Assembly (NCBI RefSeq): GCF_003574465.1
Contig: NZ_QOWC01000002.1
Span: 36,821-100,820, forward strand
Length of the DNA stretch: 64,000 nucleotides
Source: Methylobacterium crusticola
GTDB lineage: Bacteria; Pseudomonadota; Alphaproteobacteria; Rhizobiales; Beijerinckiaceae
Direction of reading: 5' to 3'
In this document: positions 53,774 through 62,317 of the stretch, in pieces
Layout of the letters: each line of letters starts with the position of its first letter
Position numbering within the stretch: the stretch's first letter is position 1
Position numbers and translations under genes: made by a program
The notes under the pieces: model-generated
What the model saw: the letters and a program-made list of their open reading frames with translations, nothing else
Databases searched by the model: none
What the model was told of the DNA's origin: nothing

Positions 53774-54355
53774 ATGATCCGCCGCCTCTACGAGTGGATA
53801 CTCGCGCTCGCCGCACGACCGTCCGCGCCCTGGGCGCTCGGCCTCGTGTCGTTCGCGGAGAGTTCCTTCTTCCCGATCCCGCCGGACGTGATGCTGGTGC
53901 CGATGGTGGTGAGCCGGCCCGACCGGGCCTGGACCTACGCGCTGATCGCGACGCTCGCCTCCGTGGCCGGCGGGCTCGCCGGCTACGCCATCGGGGCCCT
54001 GCTCTACGATTCGCTCGGCGCCTGGCTGTTCCACCTCTACGGCCTCGACAAGGGCGCGGAGGCGTTCCGGGAGGCCTACGCGCAGCACGGCCACTGGGTC
54101 ATCCTGCTCAAGGGCCTGACCCCGATCCCCTACAAGCTCGTCACCATCACGTCGGGCTTCGCGCGCTACGACCTGTTCTGGTTCCTCGTCCTGTCGCTGA
54201 TCACCCGGGGGCTGCGCTTCTTCATCCTGGCGGGCCTCGTGGGCCGCTACGGCGGCAGCATCCGCACGGTCCTCGACCGCCACCTCAACGCGGTCGCGGC
54301 GGTGTTCATGGCGGTCTGCGTGCTCGGCTTCGTGGGGTTCCGCTACCTGTTCTGA
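53774..54355 (+). CDS. YqaA/DedA-family (VTT domain) membrane protein
   Basis: A 193-residue membrane protein of the SNARE-associated/VTT family. SFAESSFFPIPPDVMLVPMV is the conserved re-entrant motif with F-P-x-P-x-D, and LLKGLTPIPYKLVTITSGFA is the second half. Family members flip or scramble phospholipids or support envelope homeostasis. ATG 53774 has only a weak ribosome site; GTG 53729 is an alternative. It lies 10 bases before dsbB, so the two are probably one transcript. Confidence 0.9.
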   Translation: MIRRLYEWILALAARPSAPWALGLVSFAESSFFPIPPDVMLVPMVVSRPDRAWTYALIATLASVAGGLAGYAIGALLYDSLGAWLFHLYGLDKGAEAFREAYAQHGHWVILLKGLTPIPYKLVTITSGFARYDLFWFLVLSLITRGLRFFILAGLVGRYGGSIRTVLDRHLNAVAAVFMAVCVLGFVGFRYLF

Positions 54356-54365
54356 GGCTCACCCG

Positions 54366-54872
54366 ATGACATCCGCCCTCGCGGAGCGGCTCACCGCCCG
54401 GCGGCCGGCCGCCCTCCTGATCCTCGCCGGTGCGGCCGCCACGGTCGGGGGCGCGCTGCTCTTCCAGCACGGCTTCGGCTACGTGCCCTGCAAGCTCTGC
54501 CTCACCGAGCGGCAGCCCTACTACCTGGCCCTGCCGCTGGCCGCCGCGGCCCTGCTGCTGCCGCGCCGCGCCGCCGCGCTGGCGCTGGCGGCGGTGGCGC
54601 TGATCTTCCTCGTCGGCGCCGGGCTCGGCACCTACCATGCCGGCGCCGAGTGGGGCTTCTGGCCGGGGCCGAGCGATTGCGGCGGCGGCGCGGGGCCGGC
54701 CCCCGCCGGGATCAACGACTTCCTGAGGAACCTGGAGGCGACCCGCCCGGTGGACTGCACCCAGGCGGCGTGGCGCTTCCTCGGCCTGTCGCTGGCCGGC
54801 TGGAACGCCCTGATCTCCCTCGCCCTCGCGGCGCTCGCCGGGATTGCGGCCGGGCGGGCCGGGCGGGCCTGA
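54366..54872 (+). CDS. dsbB: disulfide bond formation protein B
   Basis: A 168-residue membrane protein that reoxidises periplasmic thiol oxidases with quinone. It has the PCKLCLTERQPYYLAL motif with the redox pair Cys42/Cys45, and a second pair, Cys105 and Cys131, in the long periplasmic loop. Four membrane helices fit the family. It follows the YqaA gene by 10 bases. Confidence 0.93.
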   Translation: MTSALAERLTARRPAALLILAGAAATVGGALLFQHGFGYVPCKLCLTERQPYYLALPLAAAALLLPRRAAALALAAVALIFLVGAGLGTYHAGAEWGFWPGPSDCGGGAGPAPAGINDFLRNLEATRPVDCTQAAWRFLGLSLAGWNALISLALAALAGIAAGRAGRA

Positions 54873-54881
54873 GGCGCCGGC

Positions 54882-55346
54882 TCAGTTGCGGTCGTCGGGA
54901 AGCGGCGGCAGCGGCTGGACGGCGATGCCCTCATCGAGGAGGGAGCGCGCCTCGTTGAGCGTCGCCTCGCCGTAGATCGCCCGCGGCTCGACCTCGCCGT
55001 AATGCATCCGGCGCGCCTCCGCGGCGAAGGTCTCGCCGACGTGGTCGGCGGTGCGCGCGACGTGCTCGTGCAGGGCCCGCAGCATCGCGCGCACCTGGCG
55101 CTCGGGCTCCGCGGTCAGGCGCACGGGCGCCTCGGCGCGGGGCTCCGGGGCGGTCCCGGGCGCCGGCGGGGCGGCCGGGGCCGCGCGGCCGAGGGCCGGC
55201 GCCATCAACTGCTTGGCGACCTTGGCGCTGTTGCAGAACGGGCAGGTCACGAGCCCCTGCTCCGCCTGCGCGTCGTAGGACGCGCTCGACGGAAACCAGC
55301 TCTCGAATTGGTGGCCGGTGTCGCAGGCCAGGGCGTAGCGGATCAT
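54882..55346 (-). CDS. DUF1178 family protein
   Basis: A 154-residue protein. MIRYALACDTGHQFESWFPS starts at the conserved family N terminus; VTCPFCNSAKVAKQLMAPAL carries a CxxC pair that with the first Cys-His could bind zinc. The C-terminal half, AEARRMHYGEVEPRAIYGEA, is also conserved. Function is unknown. An upstream in-frame ATG at 55376 is possible but not needed. It sits after nit and grxC, a common alphaproteobacterial order. Confidence 0.9.
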   Translation of the reverse strand: MIRYALACDTGHQFESWFPSSASYDAQAEQGLVTCPFCNSAKVAKQLMAPALGRAAPAAPPAPGTAPEPRAEAPVRLTAEPERQVRAMLRALHEHVARTADHVGETFAAEARRMHYGEVEPRAIYGEATLNEARSLLDEGIAVQPLPPLPDDRN

Positions 55347-55461
55347 GCTCCCGATATCGGTGCGCGGGCGCGGCATTGCGAGGCCGTCCCGTGCACCCGG
55401 GCGCCGGCCGGTGCAGGAATTCCGGTCGCCGCGCCGGCGTCGGGGCGGCGCGGGGCCGGTC

Positions 55462-56301
55462 TCACCCCCGCGCCGCCTCGACGGTGAACGGCCGGGCATG
55501 GCGCAGGGCCGGGATGCGGGCGCGGGCGTCGGCCACGAGGGCGAGGTCGATGTCGGCCACGATCACGCCGGGCTCCGCCCCGTCGGCCTCGGCGAGAACC
55601 CGGCCCCAGGGATCGACGATCAGGGAGTGGCCGTAGGTCTCGCGCCCGTCCTCGTGCCGGCCCCCCTGCGCGGCCGAGATCATGAACGACCCGGTCTCGA
55701 TCGCCCGCGCCCGCTGGAGCACGTGCCAGTGCGCCTCCCCGGTCTGGCGGGTGAAGGCGGCCGGCGCCGACAGGATCTCGGCGCCGGCCTCCGCGAGCGC
55801 CCGGTACAGGGCCGGGAAGCGCACGTCGTAGCAGATGGCGATCCCGAGCCGGCCCCAGGGCAGGTCGGCCACCACGGCGCGCCCGCCCCCCGTGTAGGTG
55901 GCGGATTCGCGCCAGCTCTCGCCGTTGGGCAGGTCGACGTCGTAGAGGTGGAGCTTGTCGTAGGTCGCCGCGACCGCGCCCTCGCGGTCGATCAGGAAGG
56001 CCCGGTTGGCGACCTTGTCGCCGTTGCGGATCGCGAGGGAGCCGACATGCACGACGACGCCGCGCTCCCGCGCCACGTCGCGCAGGGCGCCCAGGGTGGA
56101 ATCGTCCTCCTCGCGCCGGATCTTGTCGAACAGGCTCTCGCGGCTGCGCTCCAGGAGCGAGGTCATCTCGGGGGTCTGCACGTACTGCGCGCCGCGCTCC
56201 GCGGCCTCGCGGATGCCCGCCACGGCCGCGTCGCGGTTGGCGGCCGGATTTCGGCTCGAGCGCATCTGCACGCAGGCGGCGACGAAGCGGGGTGCGGTCA
56301 T
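55462..56301 (-). CDS. carbon-nitrogen hydrolase, Nit/omega-amidase type
   Basis: A 279-residue nitrilase-superfamily enzyme. The catalytic Glu-Lys-Cys triad is visible as Glu45 (QTPEM), Lys116 (YDKLHLYDV) and Cys157 (AICYDVRFP). Homologues next to grxC are usually deaminated-glutathione amidases or omega-amidases that repair damaged metabolites. Length is standard. It lies 72 bases downstream of grxC on the same strand. Confidence 0.93.
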   Translation of the reverse strand: MTAPRFVAACVQMRSSRNPAANRDAAVAGIREAAERGAQYVQTPEMTSLLERSRESLFDKIRREEDDSTLGALRDVARERGVVVHVGSLAIRNGDKVANRAFLIDREGAVAATYDKLHLYDVDLPNGESWRESATYTGGGRAVVADLPWGRLGIAICYDVRFPALYRALAEAGAEILSAPAAFTRQTGEAHWHVLQRARAIETGSFMISAAQGGRHEDGRETYGHSLIVDPWGRVLAEADGAEPGVIVADIDLALVADARARIPALRHARPFTVEAARG

Positions 56302-56373
56302 GGGGCGGGCCTCTCGCGGGTCGGATGCCCGCGAGCTTACGGCAGATCCCGGCCGGGCAGAAGCGCCGGCGGC

Positions 56374-56631
56374 TCAGCCCGCGAGGAGCGGCGCGAGGCG
56401 GCCGGCGCGGTCGAGGGCGTAGAGGTCGTCGCAGCCGCCGACATGGGTCGGGCCGACGAAGATCTGCGGCACGCTGGTGCGGCCGCCGGCCCGGTCGATC
56501 ATCTCGCGCCGGGCGCCGGCCTTGGCCTCGACGTCGATCTCCGTGAAGGTCGCGCCCTTCTCCTGCAGCAGCGACTTCGCCGCCGCGCAGTAGGGGCACC
56601 AGCTCGTGGTGTAGATCGTGACCGGCTGCAT
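56374..56631 (-). CDS. grxC: glutaredoxin 3
   Basis: An 85-residue glutaredoxin. It reads MQPVTIYTTSWCPYCAAAKS, with the CPYC redox site at residues 12-15, then TSVPQIFVGPTHVGGCDDLY, with the cis-proline and glutathione-binding GGCDD. It reduces disulfides and glutathionylated proteins in the cytoplasm. The operon continues to nit and DUF1178. Confidence 0.96.
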   Translation of the reverse strand: MQPVTIYTTSWCPYCAAAKSLLQEKGATFTEIDVEAKAGARREMIDRAGGRTSVPQIFVGPTHVGGCDDLYALDRAGRLAPLLAG

Positions 56632-56720
56632 CCGTCCGCTCGCGCGCGTTTCCGTAGCGCCCCGATATAGGGTGGCGCCGCCTACGCTACCACCGCGGCG
56701 GAGTGGGGAGGCACAGTCCG

Positions 56721-56779
56721 GTCGGGCGCGCGGCCCCGTCGGGCGCGCGGCCTGGTCAGGCGCGCGGCCCCGTCAGGCC
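56721..56779. repeat. 17-base tandem repeat, three copies plus part, over the cpdR stop codon
   Basis: Units at 56721-56737, 56738-56754 and 56755-56771 share GTCGGGCGCGCGGCC with small changes; the partial fourth unit contains the cpdR stop (56773-56775). The third unit repeats its GTCA context, giving a second TGA on the gene strand. Confidence 0.85.
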
Positions 56780-57129
56780 GCCATCAGCTTCTCGACCTCG
56801 GTGACGAGCTCGCGCAGATGGAAGGGCTTCGACAGGACCTTGGCGTCCTTCGGGGCCTTGGAATCGGGGTTGAGCGCCACGGCGGCGAAGCCCGTGATGA
56901 ACATCACCTTGATGTCGGGATCGAGCTCGGTCGCGCGGCGCGCCAGCTCGATGCCGTCCATCTCGGGCATCACGATGTCGGTGAGCAGCAGCTCGAACGG
57001 CTCCTCGCGCAGCCGGTTGTAGGCGGACAGGCCGTTGTCGAACGAGGCCACGTCGTAGCCCGCGTTCTGGAGCGCCTTGGCGAGGAAGCGACGCATGTCG
57101 TTGTCGTCTTCCGCGAGGAGGATCTTCAT
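56773..57129 (-). CDS. cpdR: CpdR-type response regulator
   Basis: A 118-residue single-domain receiver. MKILLAEDDNDMRRFLAKAL, the phosphoacceptor Asp51 in LLLTDIVMPEMDGIELARR, Thr/Lys in MFITGF and LSKPFHL, and the whole length match CpdR. In Caulobacter and rhizobia, unphosphorylated CpdR brings ClpXP to the cell pole for CtrA turnover. The phosphate comes from the CckA-ChpT relay. It is divergent from an N-formylglutamate amidohydrolase gene, the usual alphaproteobacterial arrangement. Confidence 0.96.
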   Translation of the reverse strand: MKILLAEDDNDMRRFLAKALQNAGYDVASFDNGLSAYNRLREEPFELLLTDIVMPEMDGIELARRATELDPDIKVMFITGFAAVALNPDSKAPKDAKVLSKPFHLRELVTEVEKLMAA

Positions 57130-57437
57130 CGAGCGGGTCCCGGATGGCGATTCGAGCGTTCATTCCATAAAGCGGCGCCTTGGTAAACAGAGTGTTGATC
57201 CCGGGCCCGGTCGCCGAGGCGGCGCCCGCCCACGCGGTCGCGGGGCGCAGTGGACAGGTCAGGACCGGGAGGCCAGATTAGCCGGATGCCGCTGCGACCA
57301 GCGCCCCGCCCCGTGATTGCCGCCCGAGTGACTGCCGACGTGACTGCCCGAGCGCCAGGCCGACAGCCCCGCCGAGGGTCCCGTCACGAGCCCCGCCGAG
57401 GGTCCCAAGTGCCCCGCCACGAGCCCCGGGCGACCGG
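57130..57437. other. 308-base divergent intergenic region (cpdR / hutG-like gene)
   Basis: The cpdR-proximal part has an AT-rich block (TTGGTAAACAGAGTGTTGAT at about 57180-57199) that may hold the cpdR promoter. The distal part has an 18-base sequence repeated at 57365-57382 and 57389-57406 (24-base period) and several GTGACTGCC words. No gene is supported here. Confidence 0.4.
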
Positions 57438-58328
57438 ATGAGCCACCCTGCCCCCGCGACCCTGTTCGCTCCTCCCTTCGTGGTCGAGGAGCCGGAGCGG
57501 CACGCGCTGCCGTTCGTGTTCAACACGGGGCATTCGGGCGCCGTCTACCCGCCCTCCTTCGTGGCGGCCTCCCGGCTCGACGCTGTCGCCCTGCGCCGGT
57601 CGGAGGACGCCTTCGTCGACCGGCTCTACGCCCCGGTGGTGGGCCTCGGCGCGCCGCTGATGCGGGCCTGCTTCCCGCGGGCCTACCTCGACGTCAACCG
57701 CGAGCCCTACGAGCTCGACCCGCGCATGTTCGACGGGCGCCTGCCGGCCTTCGTCAACGTCCGCTCGATGCGGGTCGCCGGCGGCCTCGGCACCGTGCCG
57801 CGGGTGGTGGCCGACGGGCAGGAGATCTATCGCGGCCGCCTCCCCGTCGACGAGGCCATGGCGCGCATCGACGGGCTCTACAAGCCCTACCACCGCACCC
57901 TCAAGGAGCTGGTCGCCCGCACCGCGAAGGCCTTCGGGCACGCGGTGCTGATCGATTGCCACTCGATGCCCTCGACGAGCCTGGCGCGCGACGAGGGCCC
58001 GCCCGTGGACGTGGTGCTGGGCGACCGCTTCGGGACCGCCTGCGCGCCCGACCTCACGGCCTGCGTGGAGGAGGCCTTCCGCCGGCACGGCTTCCGGGTG
58101 GTGCGCAACAAGCCCTACGCCGGCGGGTTCATCACCGAGCATTACGGCGAGCCGTCCCTCGGCCGGCACGCGCTCCAGATCGAGATCAACCGCGCGCTCT
58201 ACATGGACGAGCGCGGCCTGCGGCCGATCCCGGGCTTCGACGCCCTCGTGGGCACGCTCGCAGCGGTGATCGCCGACGTCGCGGACGCGGCCCTCGACCT
58301 CGCCCCGCAGCGGATCGCCGCCGAGTAG
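57438..58328 (+). CDS. N-formylglutamate amidohydrolase
   Basis: A 296-residue zinc hydrolase. FNTGHSGAVYPPSF holds a metal-binding His, RSEDAFVDRLY is the conserved acidic motif, AYLDVNREPYELDPRMF and LIDCHSMPS are further family blocks, and LQIEINRALYM lies near the end. It can split N-formylglutamate to formate and glutamate in histidine use. Many alphaproteobacteria keep it beside cpdR without a hut operon, as here, so another role is possible. Confidence 0.93.
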   Translation: MSHPAPATLFAPPFVVEEPERHALPFVFNTGHSGAVYPPSFVAASRLDAVALRRSEDAFVDRLYAPVVGLGAPLMRACFPRAYLDVNREPYELDPRMFDGRLPAFVNVRSMRVAGGLGTVPRVVADGQEIYRGRLPVDEAMARIDGLYKPYHRTLKELVARTAKAFGHAVLIDCHSMPSTSLARDEGPPVDVVLGDRFGTACAPDLTACVEEAFRRHGFRVVRNKPYAGGFITEHYGEPSLGRHALQIEINRALYMDERGLRPIPGFDALVGTLAAVIADVADAALDLAPQRIAAE

Positions 58329-58466
58329 GCCCCCGGCGGATCATGGCCCGCCGCGCCGGCCGTGGGTCCCGGGTCCGCCCGGACGGCCCCGGTCGCGTCG
58401 CGGAGGCTGGCATCCGCGGGACGATCGGGTAAGGGTCCGGCCTGCCGAAATCGAGGGGACCCCGCC

Positions 58467-59351
58467 ATGACCGACCTCCGCCTGCGCCGCAGCGTGCTCT
58501 ACATGCCCGGCTCCAACCCGCGCGCCCTCGAGAAGGCGCGGTCGCTGCCCGCCGACGCGCTCATCCTCGACCTCGAGGACGCGGTCGCGCCCGACGCCAA
58601 GGAGGTCGCCCGCGAGCAGGTCTGCGCCGCCGTGCGCGAGGGCGGCTACGGCGAGCGCGAGCTGATCATCCGGGTCAACGCCCCCCAGACGCCCTGGGGC
58701 GAGGCCGACCTCAAGGCCGCGATCGAGGCCGGGCCCGACGCGATCCTGATGCCCAAGGTCTCGTCCCCGGCCGTGCTCGAGAGCATCGCCGACCGCCTGG
58801 AGGCGCTCGACGCCCCCGCCCGCATCCGGGTCTGGGCGATGATCGAGACGCCGGCCGCGATCCTCAACATCCAGGCCATCGCGGCGGCGCAGCGCAACCC
58901 GGGCACCCGGCTCGCCTGCCTCGTGCTCGGCACCAACGACCTCGCCAAGGACACCTGGACCCAGATCGTGCCGGGCCGTGCCCCGATGATGCCCTGGCTG
59001 ATGACGGCCCTCGCGGCGGCCCGGGCGGAGGGGCTCGCCATCCTGGACGGGGTCTACAACGACTTCGCGGACGTCGAGGGCTGCCGCGAGGAGTGCCGGC
59101 AGGCGCGCATCCTCGGCTTCGACGGCAAGACCCTGATCCACCCGACCCAGGTCGAGCCCGCCAACACGGCCTTCGCGCCCACCGACGCCGAGGTCGAGAC
59201 CGCCCGGAGCGTCATCGCGGCCTTCGAGCGCCCGGAGAACGCCCGGCGCGGCGCGATCCAGATCAACGGGCGGATGTTCGAGCGCCAGCACATCGGCATG
59301 GCCCGCCGCGCCGTCGCCTGGTCCGACGCCATCGCGGCGCGCCGCCTCTGA
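58467..59351 (+). CDS. HpcH/HpaI citrate lyase-like protein, probable (3S)-malyl-CoA thioesterase or malyl-CoA lyase paralogue
   Basis: A 294-residue TIM-barrel protein of the CitE-like family. RRSVLYMPGSNPRALEKA, LILDLEDAVAPDAKEVAR, RVWAMIETPAAILNIQAIA (Glu metal ligand) and FDGKTLIHPTQVEPANTAF are diagnostic. In Methylobacterium the serine-cycle malyl-CoA lyase is longer (about 320), whereas the about 290-residue paralogue is linked to malyl-CoA thioesterase activity. Length favours the latter. GAGGGGA lies before the ATG at 58467. Confidence 0.88.
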   Translation: MTDLRLRRSVLYMPGSNPRALEKARSLPADALILDLEDAVAPDAKEVAREQVCAAVREGGYGERELIIRVNAPQTPWGEADLKAAIEAGPDAILMPKVSSPAVLESIADRLEALDAPARIRVWAMIETPAAILNIQAIAAAQRNPGTRLACLVLGTNDLAKDTWTQIVPGRAPMMPWLMTALAAARAEGLAILDGVYNDFADVEGCREECRQARILGFDGKTLIHPTQVEPANTAFAPTDAEVETARSVIAAFERPENARRGAIQINGRMFERQHIGMARRAVAWSDAIAARRL

Positions 59352-59511
59352 CGGGCGCGGGGCGCCCCACCCCGCCCGGCGCGCCCGCTTCCACGGCGGT
59401 GATTCTGTCGCGACGCGACCCCGCTTGACCCCGCCGATCCTGCATCGCACAAATCGTGAAGGAACCGTTAAGTCGGGGCCTGCGGGCTCGGGCCGGCAGA
59501 GGGGTGTCATC

Positions 59512-59883
59512 ATGCGATGCGAACCGCCCGCCTTCGAGACCGTCTTCCGCATCCCCGGCACGCACCGGCTCGAGAGCGCCGGCGTGCTCGGCCGCGGCGG
59601 CCGCGTCTTCGGCGTGTGCTGGTTCCACCGCGAGTACGACCGGCGCGACAGGCTGGTCGCCCGCTACGAGACCTACGACGAGGTCGGCGCCGACGGCGAG
59701 GCCCGCTGCGGCTGGCGGCGCTACGACGGGGAGGGCCGCCTGACCCAGACCCACGAGGTCGGCATGCGCTGGTCGACCCTGGTCGAGAGCCTGGCCTGCC
59801 ACCGCGCCGCCGCGGCGGCGCTCCAGCACCCCCGGGCCGGCGCCGTCATGCGCCGGGCCGCGCAGCTCGCATCCACGGCCTGA
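59512..59883 (+). CDS. small hypothetical protein
   Basis: A 123-residue protein, MRCEPPAFETVFRIPGTHRL then VCWFHREYDRRDRLVARYET and CGWRRYDGEGRLTQTHEVG. Strand-like segments with many charged and aromatic residues suggest a small beta-rich fold. I recognise no family; similar short proteins appear common in Methylobacterium. The upstream 160 bases include TTGACC at about 59426 and an AT-rich AATCGTGAAGGAACCGTTAA, plausible for a promoter. Confidence 0.65.
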   Translation: MRCEPPAFETVFRIPGTHRLESAGVLGRGGRVFGVCWFHREYDRRDRLVARYETYDEVGADGEARCGWRRYDGEGRLTQTHEVGMRWSTLVESLACHRAAAAALQHPRAGAVMRRAAQLASTA

Positions 59884-59908
59884 GGCCGGGCCCGCGCCCG
59901 GTTCGGCG

Positions 59909-59942
59909 CGCCGGCCTACCGCCCGCGCCGGTCTACCGCCCG
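59909..59942. repeat. 17-base direct repeat over the stop codon of the FAD oxidoreductase gene
   Basis: CGCCGGCCTACCGCCCG (59909-59925) and CGCCGGTCTACCGCCCG (59926-59942) are adjacent. Both contain CTA, the complement of the TAG stop used at 59933-59935. Confidence 0.85.
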
Positions 59943-61240
59943 CGTCGGACGTCGCCCTGGCGCCGCGCACCCGCCAGGTGGGCCGCCTGCGCGCCCATCT
60001 CGTAGACGAGCTCCTTCACGGCCCGGAAGGGGTGCGGCACCGGCGCCGTGACCGGCAGCGGCAGGTCGTCCTCGGCGAGGGTGCCGGCGATCAGCTCGGC
60101 CAGCACCCGGCCGAAGGCGGTGCCGGGGGCGATGCCGCGGCCGTTGTAGCCCGAGAAGCCCACGACGTTCGGGGCGAGGCGGTGGAAGCGCGGCAGGGCG
60201 TCCGCCGTCATGCCGATCTGCCCGTACCACTCGGCCTCGAACGGCACCTCGCCGACCTGCGGGAACAGCGTCCTGAGGGTGCGCCGCGCCCAGGCCCGGT
60301 GCACGGGGCCGCCGGTGCCGCGCAGGGCCCCGACGCTGCCGACGACGAGGCGGCCGGCCCCGTCGAGGCGGAACGAGGTCAGCACCGGGCGGGTGTCCCA
60401 GGCCCCCTGGCCCTCGGGCAGGATGGAGCGCCGCAGGTTGTCGCCGAGGGGCGCGGTCGCGATGTTGAAGTAGGGCAGGTGCGCGATCTCGGCCCGCACC
60501 TCGGGCCAGGGCGCCCGCGTGTAGGCGTTGGTGGCGACCACGATCCAGGCGGCCTCGACCGTGCCGCCGGGCGTCGCCACCCGCCAGCCCGCCCCGTCGC
60601 GCTCCGTGCCCGTGACCGGGCTGCCGGTGAAGATCTGCGCGCCCGCCGCCAGCGCGGCCGCCGCGAGGCCGCGGGCGTAGGCGAGGGGCTGGATCGTGCC
60701 GGCGCGGGCATCGAGGAGCGCGCCCGCGTAGGCCTGCGAGCCCACCAGGCGGGCGGTCTCGGCCGCGTCGAGCAGGCGCACGGGGGCGCCCCGGTCCTGC
60801 CACTGGCGCGCCCGCTCCCGCAGCTCGGCGAGGCCGCCGGCGCCGACCGCGCAGTGCAGCGTGCCGCGGGTCTCGGCCTCGCAGGCGATGCCGTGGGCCG
60901 CCACGAGGTCGAAGACGAGGCGCGGCGCCGCGCCGAGCAGGGCGAGCAGGCGCTCGCCGCGCTCGGGCCCGAGCGCCGCCGGCACCGCCTCGGGCCTGAC
61001 CCAGAGGCCGGCATTGACGAGGCCGACATTGCGGCCCGAGCCGCCGAAGCCGATCGCCTCGCCCTCCAGGACGGCGACCCGGGCGCCGCCCTGCGCGAGG
61101 TGCAGCGCCGCCGAGAGCCCGGTGTAGCCGGCGCCGATCACCGCGACGTCGGCCGCGACGCGGCCGGCGAGGGCCCGGGTGGCGGGGGCCGCCGGGGCGG
61201 TCAGCTCCCAGAGGCCGTGCGAGCGCGGGTCGTGGTTCAC
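59933..61240 (-). CDS. FAD-dependent oxidoreductase, gamma-glutamylputrescine/glycine oxidase-like (DAO family)
   Basis: A 435-residue flavoprotein. After NHDPRSHGLWELTAPAAPAT comes the FAD motif VAVIGAGYTGLSAALHLAQ, then GFGGSGRNVGLVNAGLWV, and near the C terminus FSGYNGRGIAPGTAFGRVLA. This pattern is that of PuuB-like amine oxidases, which oxidise secondary amines or amino acids. I start at GTG 61240 because homologues begin with the N-D-P-R-S-H-G-L-W block; a longer GTG start at 61294 exists. It is divergent from the nitroreductase gene across a 248-base gap rich in repeats. Confidence 0.88.
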   Translation of the reverse strand: MNHDPRSHGLWELTAPAAPATRALAGRVAADVAVIGAGYTGLSAALHLAQGGARVAVLEGEAIGFGGSGRNVGLVNAGLWVRPEAVPAALGPERGERLLALLGAAPRLVFDLVAAHGIACEAETRGTLHCAVGAGGLAELRERARQWQDRGAPVRLLDAAETARLVGSQAYAGALLDARAGTIQPLAYARGLAAAALAAGAQIFTGSPVTGTERDGAGWRVATPGGTVEAAWIVVATNAYTRAPWPEVRAEIAHLPYFNIATAPLGDNLRRSILPEGQGAWDTRPVLTSFRLDGAGRLVVGSVGALRGTGGPVHRAWARRTLRTLFPQVGEVPFEAEWYGQIGMTADALPRFHRLAPNVVGFSGYNGRGIAPGTAFGRVLAELIAGTLAEDDLPLPVTAPVPHPFRAVKELVYEMGAQAAHLAGARRQGDVRRGR

Positions 61241-61312
61241 GAGGTGCCGAATCGTCTGCGCGAGGAGGACGCGCGACCATGCCCGATCGCGCACCGGCGA
61301 TCCACCGTCCGG

Positions 61313-61447
61313 GGCGGCCCCGGCCCGCCTCCCTGGCGGCCCCGCCCGCCTTCCGGGGCGGCCCCGGCCCGCCTCCCTGGGCGGCCCCGGCCCGCCTCCC
61401 TGGGGGACTGGCCTGCCTCCCGGGGGCGGCGCTGGCCCGCGCCCTGG
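61313..61447. repeat. 22/23-base tandem repeat, four good and two decayed copies
   Basis: Units start at about 61313, 61335, 61357 and 61380 and share GGCGGCCCCGGCCCGCCTCC. Two weaker copies follow to about 61447. The array fills the region between the divergent FAD oxidoreductase and nitroreductase genes. Confidence 0.85.
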
Positions 61448-61488
61448 GGCTTCGGGCATAAGGCTTGCGGCCCACCCCGGAGACGCGG

Positions 61489-62220
61489 ATGCCCCAGACG
61501 AACCGGCCCGAGACGAAGCGGCCCGACACCCCCCCGCCCGAGACGCCGCGACAGGCCGTCGACGAGGCGATCACCAGCCGGCGCAGCATCCGGGGCTTCC
61601 TCGACGTCCCGGTGCCGGACGCGACGGTGCGCGACCTCCTCGCCCTCGCGAGCCGGGCGCCGAGCGGCAGCAACATCCAGCCCTGGAAGGCCCACGCGGT
61701 CACGGGCGCCGCTTTGCGCCGCCTCACCGACGACCTCGCGGCGGCGCATTCCGCCGGCGAGGCCGAGGCGCGGGACTACCACTACTACCCGGTCAACTGG
61801 CGCTCGCCCTACCTCGAGCGGCGGCGCAAGGTCGGCTGGCAGCTCTACGGCCTGACGGGCGTGCCGCGGGGCGACCACGCGGCCGCGGCGCGCCAGCGCG
61901 GGCGCAACTTCGTGTTCTTCGGCGCGCCGGTCGGGCTGGTGTTCACCATCGACCGCGACATGGAGCTGGGGAGCTGGCTCGATTACGGCATGTTCCTCCA
62001 GACCCTGATGATCGCCGCCCGGGGCCGGGGCCTCGACACCTGCCCGCAGGCGGCGATCGCCAGCTACCCGGGAATCGTGCGCCGGCATCTCGGGATCCCG
62101 GATTCCGAGATGGTGGTGTGCGGCATGGCCCTCGGCGTCGCCGACCCGGCCGAGCCGGCCAACGCCCTCGTGTCCGAGCGCGAGCCGGTGGAGGCCTTCA
62201 CGCGGTTCCACGACGCGTGA
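61489..62220 (+). CDS. nitroreductase family protein
   Basis: A 243-residue FMN-dependent enzyme. TSRRSIRGFLDVPVPDATV and ASRAPSGSNIQPWKAHAV are the flavin-binding N-terminal motifs; LDYGMFLQTLMIAARGRGLD and CGMALGVADPAEPAN close the domain. Members reduce nitro groups, quinones or enals with NAD(P)H. ATG 61489 is chosen over a TTG eight codons upstream. It ends 98 bases from the convergent enolase-superfamily gene. Confidence 0.93.
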   Translation: MPQTNRPETKRPDTPPPETPRQAVDEAITSRRSIRGFLDVPVPDATVRDLLALASRAPSGSNIQPWKAHAVTGAALRRLTDDLAAAHSAGEAEARDYHYYPVNWRSPYLERRRKVGWQLYGLTGVPRGDHAAAARQRGRNFVFFGAPVGLVFTIDRDMELGSWLDYGMFLQTLMIAARGRGLDTCPQAAIASYPGIVRRHLGIPDSEMVVCGMALGVADPAEPANALVSEREPVEAFTRFHDA

Positions 62221-62256
62221 GACGCCGTCCGGGACGCGCCGGGCGGCGCCCTCCCC

Positions 62257-62274
62257 CGGGCGCGGCCGCGCCCG
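62257..62274. terminator. hairpin between convergent genes
   Basis: CGGGCGCGGCCGCGCCCG is a perfect 18-base palindrome (stem 7, loop 4 as RNA) in the 97-base gap between the nitroreductase and enolase-superfamily genes. No T-tract. Confidence 0.35.
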
Positions 62275-62317
62275 CGGGCGGGGCCCCGCCCCGCCGCGGA
62301 CCCGGGGAGGCCTCGCC

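Noticed and set aside
57365..57406. Duplicated 18-base sequence as an operator pair for cpdR
   Set aside because: It is GC-rich, lies at the far end of the gap from cpdR, and looks like the other slippage repeats.
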